This document shows positions 32,755 to 44,700 of a stretch of DNA of 64,000 bases, piece after piece (positions within the stretch are counted from its first letter, which is position 1; every line of letters begins with the position of its first letter). This DNA is from Henricia sp. BOLD:AAB3569 (Eukaryota > Echinodermata > Asteroidea > Spinulosida > Echinasteridae). A program made the position numbers and the translations under genes. The notes under the pieces are model-generated. The model did not search any database. It was not told the origin of the DNA and saw only the letters and a program-made list of their open reading frames with translations. The stretch is from the NCBI GenBank assembly GCA_037783545.1, contig JBBELK010000826.1:124001-188000 (forward strand), written 5' to 3'.

Positions 32755-35700
32755 ACCCCCACAAAAAAACCTAAAGCATTTTGCCTCTATTTTTTTCCTT
32801 TATGGGTGGCTATTGGTTTTCGCACTGCCTATTGCTGAAAAAATCCCAGAGATTTTTACGTCATGTTATTCCAGGGCAGACGAACACTAAAATTAAAACT
32901 CTGTTTATTTCTCACCCAATTTTAGTCCAACTGACTTGCTTAAGTAAGATCTTTAAGCCTAATATTGCTCACATTTGAAGGTGGACAAAAATCTTCAATT
33001 TTCATTAGAAATGAAAAATTTGAATTTTTTGGTCTAAATCAACAAGGATTCTCTTTAATAAGTTTATGCTTGATAAAATGGCATCACATTTTCCTAAGAA
33101 ACATAAGTTTAAATTTCCATGACGACAAAAACTGAATATAATTATACATTTATGCATCCAAACTAAACCAAATTCTAAAACTAGAACCAAATATTTTAAA
33201 TAAAAATATAATTTTGGATGTCCTTTGAAAACATGCAGCTAACTGCAAGGCATGAGCCTTTATGCTTCAACACAACGTCCCAAACAGTTCCCCCTCTCTC
33301 CTCCAACACACCACGTTTCTCCCCGGCCGTTTCCCCGGCGTGATCTTCGATCAATCGCCGACGTGGCTTGTGGGTTAGGTGAACAATTGATTTTTGGTTT
33401 CCGTAAAGATATCTTAGATAGTTGTCCATGCGTGGGGTGGCATACTCTCGCCAAAAAAGCGACGCCTCTACCGCATGCAACAGGGCATTGACCAACCTAG
33501 TTCTGAAATGTTCTCTGCGACTGTCGGAATTGTTTAAATCATTTTTCCCTCCCAAGATTGGCAAGAAATCATTGTGTAGTAAAACTCAAATGTAGTATGC
33601 TCTTCATACAACACAAGTTGTCCCTTTTTTGTTAATTTGTTTTTTACAAATTATGAAATAGTGTTAAAAATCATTTTGAATCTGTTCACAAAATAACGAG
33701 CAATTCTTATAAAATATTCCTTCTTTATAATATATATTTTGTAAACATCGAGGAAAAGATGGAACATTTACTAATAGTCAAGTTTGCCTCGCACAAAACA
33801 ACAAGTAGCTTCAAGTTTTCAAAATAAAAAAGTAATTGAAGCACAAATACAGCGCACATCTGCTGTGAATTCGACCTATTTTCACTGCAAGTAAAGATAA
33901 AAATTCTACCCGAAATGGCTGCACATTAAAAGCCTGAAGCGTCACCCATTTGTCCCACGGGAATCCTGCCAATTTACAGAGATGGAAACCGAGCATTGCC
34001 ACTACCCCCCTGTGGCATCGGATCGGCCAAACCGCCACGGGACAAGAACCCATCTTATTTTACACGCAACCGAATTGATTTTCTGATTCCGATTTCGTGA
34101 GATTCTGGCGTCTCCAACTCTTGTCTGCAAACACCGAGTTTTCTCCCGCACTAAGCTCGACTCGCCCCGCCATTTCTTCGTTCCTTCACTTCTTTCCGTT
34201 CATTACTTCTAATAATCCCTATTTCCTGAATTTGATGGACGGATCTTAATGTGATATTTGGCAGATTACAAATTGATTCTCATTTCAGTGTAAATACGGC
34301 CCATATCATGTGTTCTTCTGACGCACGCTTGGGATAAAGCCCGAGTTGGATAGATCCTAACGCTAGCACCTTTTAAATCAAACCAATTTTTCTTTCTGTA
34401 TCGATTTCATGATTTCACTGAAACCTGGCGTAAATGTTGCCAATGCTTGTATAGCATTGTACTGCCTTGTACTGCCAGTAGTAATATGGCAATTCATCTT
34501 GGAAAAGTTATACTTATCAGTCAAATCTCTCTCCTGAAATTCAAATGGAACTTCCACGGAAACAAGCCCTGAGAAATTGTGAGCAAAGATTTTTTGCTGT
34601 TTTGTTGTTTTTCCTTAGTTTTTACACTAGACAATTTACAAATAATAAAATCAAAAATACTTAATAACAAGGTCTCAATCAAATTAATATAAGAAAATCT
34701 CTTTTATGTATCGTAATATCTTTTGAAATCATTATTAAAATGTCCTTAAATGCCCAAGCACCCCCTATCTTAATCTAGATTTACTTCTGCAAGTAGGAGG
34801 AGAAGAAAGGATAAAAAGAGACAATTTTACAGTCATCTTACCTCTAAATCGTTGAAGAAGAGATGTGTATCGGCGAGGTTGAAGATCATTTCTTCCATGC
34901 GAAGACCTAATGATATCGACGACGGAGCATCCTGAAAAAGAAAAATATGATTTTCTTGTAATTTTTCTCTAAAATTAAAAAAAAAGTTACTATATTAACA
35001 TCCCCAAAATACCAGAAGAAATATATTATAGAAAACGTCTTTGAAAATTAATATCCAAGTTGAAATTGCAAATGATACAATTAACAGAAAATTGTTGCGA
35101 GATAAGCTCCGAACAAATTTGGGTCTGACAAGTTAGCATTTGCTAAGTGCTGACTGTCTTTCTTGGGAGGCAGAAACTCATTTTAAAGAGTCTGGGTGGA
35201 TATTTCATCACCATGGACCATTTGGGGCATTTATGGCCAAGGAGGTCCCATAAACCACAAAACACTTGGTCTACTGTACTGCTGACAGTTTTACACATTC
35301 CTAGTTCAAAATGGCAGTCATGAGCCCAGATTTGAAGATGGGGTGGGGGAAGGGGGTGGGGGAAGGGGGAGGGGTGACGGTGAGGGTGGGCGTGGGGGGA
35401 CGGAGGTGGTAAAGCAGTGGTAAAACCAAGAAGGGTAAGTGAAACAGACAAAAAGGACAAAAATGAAGAACAAAACAAAACATGCACTTTAAAGGAGCTT
35501 GTTTAGATATTTCCAGAAAGTGGATTTCGTTCTAACCTAACAACCATATAAAATACCTCCCCAAAATACTATCCATGGGAAGAAAACAGGACATTTGCAA
35601 TCTCCAATTTGGATGTGGAAGCAAAAAGGTTGGTGCGATCACTGCACTGCTTTATGGAACGGATAAATTAGTTTACTAAACATTGGTAGTTTTTTTGAAG

Positions 35701-38700
35701 ATATCCTACACATTGAGGGTGCAAAATTTCAGAATGGTAACAAGAAAAATACGACACATGATATGGTATCAAAATCTCAACACCCATGGGGAAAAATGGG
35801 GGCTAAAAAAATGTGATCTGGTCACGCTCCTTCAATTTGATACCATTGTCCTTGGAGAAATACAATATTTGAAAATAAGAAAAAAAACTGTTTTTGACAA
35901 GGCATAAAGTGCATGGGTCCTGAAAAACAACTCTTTGACGACAAACATTCATTGTCCCAAAGCCGAAAAACAAAAACTAACAAATATGAAATCCTAAATT
36001 ATTTGAGATATTAATTTTAAAAACTCAATTGACCCAATTTCCTGCGCTGTCATTCCTATTTCCTGCTGATGTGTTCCACTCGGACGATCTTTCATAAATC
36101 TGGTTCTTATTTTTCTGTCTAAGATGGCATAGGCCTACACATGCACTTTGATGTTGTTGTGAGTTTGCGTTCAGTTAAGCAGATTACGATGTTGGCGATG
36201 CTTTTAACACTTTGCCTAATCCGTTTAAGGCTCCTGGCACCTAGAGTATTTGATTCAATTGTGGGCGCTTGTCAGAATTATGTTCTTGCCCTATAATAGG
36301 CAGACAGGGAGTGTTATTACAGCACCTTTTTTGGGGGAGGGGGGGGGGGGGGGGTGGGGGGGGGGGTGGGGTGGGTTAGAGGGTAAGGGCCACTGTGGGA
36401 TAAAATCTTTGGGAAACATTGTATGATAGGAGAGCTATCTTAAAATGTCATGAAGGTAGAGACAGAAATAGCATTTTCAATTACTCGTTTGCATTTGAAA
36501 CCTAATTTTCAGAAAGGTTAACCCCATTTTAACTGGGTATGAATGTCAATGTGCCCTCCACAATAGATGTAAAAATATGTACAAGCAAAATCGTAATTTG
36601 CAACATTTTGTTTTGCGATCAACTTTTATGGTGATAAAGTCTGCCAAAATTTATTTTTTCACATTTTGGTGCAACAGATTTTTATAGAAATATTGAGTAT
36701 AGGCCAAGATTATCGATACTGTAAACTCTCGATAGGTGCTTTTACCACGATTTGTGATTTTAAGTTTTAGAAAATACATGTTTCGGGGAGCTATTTGGGG
36801 GTTTTCGTAGTTGTAATTTGTTAAAAAATCATCTTTAATTAACTTCAATTGCAGCACAGGTTTGTAGTACTAAAACTTACACACGTACGCGACATTAACT
36901 GCAAAAGGGGTGCCCTACAAAAGTTTGCATATACCACCAAGTTTCTCTTTCCGAAAAATCTAGCCTACTTCTGTAAATGCCTGAACCAGAAATACACTAT
37001 GACGAGTTAATAGTTGTTTTCTTTGGGCCAATAGTTGGGTAAATTTAATTTCACTTGAAGAATTCGCATGGGGCTTCGGGTCAATGTTGTTTTTGCCTAG
37101 TGTGGCTGTGTTGCCATCGGCAATTGGGATACGCAGGCACGATTTTAATTTGCGTGTTTGTGTGTTGGTATGTGGAGATATCTATCACTGGTCCTCATCA
37201 CTGTACAGTGTGTGAAGGGGCAGACTGCCTGGTACCCACTACTTAACAGTAGAGGTTACTGTGACATTATTAAAACCCCAGTACATCAATGGTAGTTACC
37301 ACAAATTTTACTTCACGAGTTGACAAGGAAAACCGACGAAAATGTTTATAGCAATAATAACAAACACAACATAATTTTGTTCAGCGTAAAATGATACCTT
37401 TGTGGGAGAAATTGCCAAACGAAGGTGCTCTTTTTTTTTTTAAAGTTGTGTGCAGACAACTTTTTTTTAACCTGAAACATTTTTCAGGTTTTGTAAAGTA
37501 TTACTGCATCTATGTGGCTGAAATGTCTACAAGGCAGTTTTCTCGTCATATGCTTTTAATTTTGAATACCAATCATGTACAGTACTAAAAAACAATGGAT
37601 GCAAGGATAGGGCGACAATTTGTGTGTAAAAAAGCTATATTAGGGCGACATGCTCTATTACTTATTAGGGACACATTTTGGTGTCGCCCTAATATTTTTG
37701 AGATTAAAAATCATTTTTTTAGGTCATAAACAATTTTTTTTAAATCGAGAAACAATTTTTATTAGGTCTTGAACCAATTCTCTTAGGTCTGGAATCATTT
37801 TTTGAGGCTTTGGGTAAAAAAATAAGGTGTCAATTTGAGTGATTATTGCCGAAATTTCGGTGGTCCGCGGGGAAAGGCTTCCCGAATTGTTGCCCTATTG
37901 CGGCTTCCAGAGTTCTTACAATCTTTAATATTATGCGTACAGTCCACATTTTAAAAATCCATTCCCTGTTCCACCGAACATGCCCCCTTTCCCTCCCCTC
38001 CCCTCTCCCCCAACCCATTCCAACACCCACCCCAACTCTATTTTTGACCCTAGTGCCTGCCAATCACAAGGACCGACCACCACAATCCCCACATTTTGGG
38101 CTATTTTATGACCTCTAAATCTATCCATGCAGTTTAAAGCCTAATTACTTCTAGCTTACAACCCCTAAACAATAAATCAGCTTCATAATTCACCCAGGCC
38201 GCTTTTGACAACTAGTACTAGTAGATGGAGAACAGCTAGCCAAAGTTTTTGGGGTTTAAAGTACAGTACTGGGCTGGAAGCATTTCGCTATTTAAAAATA
38301 ATAAAAACACTGTTAATACAACATTTTGCTTGTAAAGGCCTGTCCGCATTTTATTTTTTTTGGGGGAAAACGTATCGAGACAATGGGTACTTTTCCCATT
38401 TTAAGTCCAATGCGGACAGCCTAGGATGTTTTCCTCTAAGTAACTTTTCCCGAGTCTAGCGGTTACTTTTCCTGGCCAACTGCTGCCCAGGATAATTGAC
38501 CAGGGAACTTTTCCCGAGACAATAAGTCCAATGCGGACACATCGAGTCGGTAAAAGCGCTCTGGAAGCATATACGTCCGGGCCGTGAAGGTCATATGTGA
38601 ATGGACACTGCGCATGCTCTCCTGCAGTCTCGGTAAAATTTTCCTGTGTCGAAAAAGTCCAAATGCGGACAGCAGTAAAATTCAGACATTTTTCATTTTA

Positions 38701-41700
38701 CCATCTTCTCGGTAAAACCTCTCAAAAAACTAGTCCAATGCGGACACGGTTTAACACAGAAAATGTTAGTTCCCACTTCCCTGTTCTATTTATTCCTGAT
38801 AATAAAAGGTTCCTGTTATAACAAGGTAATCTGCAAAGTCACAAAATGTTTTACATCAGCCAACAAAATACACCTTTACTTTGCTTCTCCAAAATTACAG
38901 TTAAAATAGACCGCAATATATGTTGTCCCAGTTCTCAACTAAACATGCAACAAATGGCTCGAGTCTTTTGGGCCGACGACTTCAGGAAATGGATGCATCG
39001 GCAGGAACTGAATTCAAAGGAATGTGGCAATCAGGATACACTACGTGCTTGGCCAACGAATTGACATTTCTGGATGCATGGTTTCTCAAACCTTAAAGTT
39101 AGGGAACTAGCCTAAATAAACGGTGCATTTGTACACTTTCATAAGAGCAGGTTTTTCATTGTTTTCTCGGAACGTAGATGAGGTACTGAGCTGACTTATA
39201 CACAGGTTGGTTTTTATCATACATCTTCAATCACACATGGAGATAACGCCATTTGTAGCAGTTTTCCAATCTAGTAATTTATCTTTAAATTCACAAGTTT
39301 CCTAACCTTGCCTGGGACAAGCAGAACACCTGCCAGGAACCGTCAATCACGAACAGCACCAATATGCAAAGACAGGGGACAAAATTCCATGATTTATCCT
39401 GGCCATAACTGGTCAATATAGGCCACTTGTCTTTCAATTAACTGTTCCACTTTCGGCAGTCTATTTTTGTGGTTTATACAGTCAAACTCGAGCACTTGAA
39501 CCTTGACTTCAACCTTGTTCTGGCCCAAATTCCCCCTGGATTTGAGGCAGAAATTAGGGGAATTCCCTTGGAGAGGGGTTACCATTCTACGATTGTTCTT
39601 GTTGGGTTTTTTCAAATGATTGAAAGCAATTACTTGCACTTCATTTACCAATTCTGCTTGGCTTCTACCCTGAAGTACAATGGGGACAATTCTCAGTAGG
39701 GCCAATTTCACAAGGGTCAAAGTTCAGAGAATTCGGCAGATCAGGCAAAAAAAACAACAAATTTGGTGCCCCTTTAATATTCCAACTTTCTGGAGTATTA
39801 AAGGAGTATACCCAAAAAGCTAAACAAGAGCAACTTGTACATTTAGACAAGAAATATGACCTACTGAAAAGCAAAAACGAACTTCACAAATAATGGCAAC
39901 TGTATCAATTCCTTGTATGTGTGCCGCCATTTTGTCCAAAAACTCAGTAAAGAGTGGTGTGTTTAATTTGCATACAACTTTGTCCTGTATTACTTATTGC
40001 AATATGAACGGACGGTCAAATGTATTTAAAGGCCATACGCACAAAAACGTCATCCCAAGTGCCACAAAGAATCATTTGTCCACATAAAATTATATATATA
40101 GACCTATACACATTATGTTAGACACCCAATGTACCAGTACATGTACTTCAAAGGCAGTGTTTTGATTGGCCATAAATATTAAATATACACAGTGCATTAC
40201 TACAAACAGATGGAAAAGCTGGCATGGACCAAATGATATATGGCAGATGAAAGGTCTGGTGTCCATCCCCTCCTTGGACTATTTTATGTTGGGTGAGTGC
40301 AAAGCAAGGAACCAGTCTAATGAGTCGGCCATACTTTGTGTGTATGTTTTTGCAGTTATTATCCGTAGAATCAAGCACATAAAAAAAACCTAAATAATAT
40401 ACTCTAACTGAGAGATCCAGGAGCCTTATACTAGATAAGTATCTTATCGGTCAGTAACACATTTAAACACTTTTTGTGACATGTTTGACTGCGCTAGCCT
40501 CTGTAGGAGCCGCTGAGGCAGGGTGTGCCACTCTGCTTAAAGTGCTCCCAGAGAACCTGCACTTCTAGAGCTGTTTTTTGAGACGCATAGATACATTCAT
40601 TTTAACTTAAAGGAGTGTGACCAGATCACTTTTTTTTTACCCATAACTCCTCGGGACTTACCTTATGGGTCATGAGATTTTTATATCATAACATCCGTTA
40701 TATTTTTCTGATTACGAAACTGAAACTCCCGCGCTTCTAGGCCGCATATTTCCGAGGATATCGTCGAAAATCCACCGATTATTTGTAAACTAATTTTCCA
40801 GTATCAACGTTTATCCGCTAAAAGCATACTCGATAGTTTTGTTCAATTTTTTACTGGAAATTGAGAATGTTTTCGGGTTTTTGGGACATGGGAGGTGTGT
40901 ATGGGAGTTACTTGATAATATTGGTAAGTTACATCGAAAACTATTTTCCAGAAACTCTGGTCACGCTCCTTTAACAAGAAAACAAACTAAATTTTGTTGA
41001 CATTATGTCACTTCTCAGGTGGCAGAGTGACCATTTATTATTACTTTGCAAAATGTTTTCTGAGAAAAACATTCGGCTAGGAGGAAATCCTGTGCCACTA
41101 TTTTCCTGCCTCCGACAAATTTGGTGAGAAAGGAAGAACGCTGCAAAAACATGTGAAAGTTGGAATCAAGGAAACTAAATTCAACTAAATTATCTAAACC
41201 ACAACTGTGCTATCAGCAAATCTACGAGTCACCAAACAAATCCCCCAAATAAACAAAACAGAAAGAGACAGAACTCCCTGCTCAAAATAAATAAAGCCTA
41301 CATGTAAATCTCGACCTGAATATTTTGATTAATAATTTCAGGCTAAATGTTTGAACAAAATCAAATACTTCAGTTCTAACACCTCCTGTACTGCGGTTTC
41401 AGCCTCTGTTGCTCGTAAATATGCCAAGACCTTTGGCTGCACAAGCAAAAAAGTGAATAATTAATGTACATGACTTGTCAGACCATAAAACCACACACCC
41501 CCCTCGTACTTATTGTGTGTACATTCATTAACCTAAAGATTGAAGTATCATTTCAATCCATGTTGCTGCCACTGTGTTGTGTCGCTAGGCAAGACACTTT
41601 GTATTGATTCTCTCTACCTAGGTGTATCAATGGGAACCAAGTATAAATGGGAACCAGCATTGTTTTTGAAAAGTCTAACTGCCTGGGGTAAACCTGTAAT

Positions 41701-44700
41701 GAACTGGAATCTCATCCATGAGGACTGGCAATACTAATCAATGATGACAATTTTTAATCGCACGTCACATGCACCTTGAAATCGGGACACTGATCATCCA
41801 CCCCCACAGTACCTCCTCCCCGCCCCCCCCCCCCCCCCCCCCCCCCCCCAAAAAAAGGTAAAAAATGCAACTGAAACCAAAACCGATCCAAAATAAATGT
41901 CAGGCTGTCACAAGGGTATGTGTCATGCTTCAACAGGTAAAAACATAAAACAAAGGACACGACCTTTAAATTATCGCTTGGGGGCTTTTATGGGAAAGTA
42001 ACCTATTCATAAACCTTACAAAAACTTGACCTAAGTCACCGTACACAGTCTAATCTCTACACAGGGAAAGAAAGAACTATTTTGACTGGTGCAAGTTTCA
42101 ATCAAGACATTTCACATCACATCGAATTCAAAATCCGACCGACAATTTCCCCTTATATGAGAAACTTCCTCCAAGCTCCTATCAAAGCAAGTCACAACAT
42201 AGATTCCAAAATTTCCAGGGTGGCTCTGTGTTTATAGCATCCTATGGGGCCCAAGAGTTGACCCAATTTCCATGGGCTGGTTAGGGAGGGGGAGACCCCA
42301 AAAGATAAAAAAAATCTGCATGTGATCACGTTTACCTATGTACCAACTGTCCGCCAGGGCCTACCCCATACAACGATTGGCAAGTCTGGGCAAGGTACTC
42401 CACAGGGGCCTCAACAGTTACCCTAGCTATTCTATCTGACCTGCATAGGACAGTCAGGGCAGCCTAACAGACACAAATCATGTCTCCGGGGATCCCAAAA
42501 TGGCAGAAACAGGATTTTAAAGAGTTTCCTTTGGTATTGCAATGCTATTTTATGGCACTAGTAACTTTTGGAACAGCTACTTTTGAAAAATATTTTTCAG
42601 TAATATAACTTACCTTTTTGGTAGTAAAATTATGTTTATAACAACCACCAACTCTTTCTCATTGAGGACTCCAATTTATACTTTTTCTACTTTGGTTTGA
42701 TAATCTTTTTTAAAAACTGCATTTTTTTTTCTGTTGGCTTCTGCATTCCTATAAGCTCAATTTTTGTTGTCAACTGCTGTAAGAATCCTACTTATTGACC
42801 AATCAGAGGCAAGGATATAAACCTGGAACTTTTCTCGGCCAATCAAGAATGACCTTTCTTACAACGCCGAGCATACGACGCCATATTGAATTTGTTGAAC
42901 TTTAATACAACCTCCTACTTATAACAAGGAAATAATCTAAATTCCTTGTTCTTTATTGCTTTCACTCCTCATAATACAAGGTTCCTATTAATATTATAAG
43001 AAGATAATCTGCAAAGTCCGAAGGACCTCTTATTAAAAAAATTTGCCTATTTTTCATGCCACTCCGATTTTATTACGAGTTGTAATAAAATTACGTTCAA
43101 AGTTCATATAGCATTTACATCCACCCTGAAGAAAACATATCATACTCAAATTATAGTTCTCAAACAAGCAACAATTTCAATTCCACTAACCCCGTTAACG
43201 GTTATGTGAAATCCTAGCAAAGTGCCCTGCTGTTACAGCACAGCAGAAACGATTTGTGGTTTGAGTTTAGGTGACATCTATTGTCCAGATACGAGTGTTC
43301 CATTACAGCACAGATATGTTACGAAGGAAAACCCCCTTCTCAACTTTCAATGAGTCTGGTTTCTACTTTCACAACACGCTACAAAGTCAACATCAAGTGC
43401 TTTAGCAGGACTCTTGTAATTGCGGGACAACGAACTTTAAGAGAGAAGCATTTTTAAAGGTCGAGTAAAACGAAAATTATCAAATTAAAAGATCAAAGTG
43501 TTGCAGACAAAGGGGCAAACTCAAATTTGTTTTTATTTCAGAAAGGAGTGACATTTTCTCCACTTCAAAAATGTCTTGACAGGCGAGGGCACTGTTTATC
43601 GCTGGTCATGGAGGGAACTTACAGTTGAAAAACAAAGAAAGAACATTACATTTCAGACATTAACTGATCCATTTTTGACCCAAACAAACTTGTCAGGATG
43701 ATTGCAAATGACATACTAAACAAACTCAGTAAACTGATACAGTTCATGATATCAAGAAGCCACTGAAAATGACACCAACTTTTGTACACAAGTCAATGGT
43801 GAATTCCTCTGTTGTCCTGAGATGACATCACGGCTTTGCTCATGAATATGGAAATTCATTAGCATAATGAATAATATCACATGGACATTAAATGTTCTCG
43901 CAACCTCGCTGTGTGATGTTCCTGCAAGCACCGTAATCAAAGCTCGTTCTCTCTCACCTTCCGTTAACCGTGGAATGATGGGAGTGCATGACATCTCGTG
44001 ATTGTGTCTTGCTTTTAATGCATCCATGTACTCGTGTTGCACATGCATTGCAGCATTCAACATGAGTGTGCATGCCTGTGACAGCTGCACAGAATTGTCT
44101 ACATTTACGCAATTGTTTTCATATTAAGAACATGGATGAGATTCAAACCCAGCCTTATTGACAAAATTATGTCTTTGCCACTCACAAATGTTGGGCCTTA
44201 TCATTCTTATTGTCTGCATTACATAAAAATTACACTAAATTTTCTGTTTTGCGTTTCAAAAATGTGTCGGTACACTTTATAACATTGCCACTGTCGCTGT
44301 TGCTTACCAGAAAAACCTGCTTAGCAAATGAAAACATTCACCCAATTTGGATGCACAAAATTAGCTCCAGATCATGGCTAGTCTTATCAGATGCAACATT
44401 CCAGAACTACAGCTCCCCTCCCAGCCTTGGCATACCTGTCTGGGAGATAAGAAGGCCATGGGGCCCTAGCAATGCGTCCCGACCCCCAACTGGAGTTGAG
44501 GTCATAGACAAACGACCCAGGGACAATACAAACACAGTGACAGAGGGGAGACCGCCAAAAAGCAACAACCCTAGGGGGAGAGTTGGCAGTAGGCTGGGGA
44601 CTGTGACATGCTGATTATTATCAATGTGTGTTGGTGGCTTCTTGGCCTAGCCCTACGGGGCGATTGATTCAGTTTCTTTAAAATGCACCAAACTAAATTA

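Noticed and set aside
33196-33564. 122-aa minus-strand ORF on the Eya strand
   Set aside because: Considered as an alternative Eya exon, but it matches no Eya segment and the flanking exons already join in frame.
44210-44614. 134-aa plus-strand ORF
   Set aside because: No recognisable motif, no splice context, opposite to Eya and inside its intron. Probably chance.
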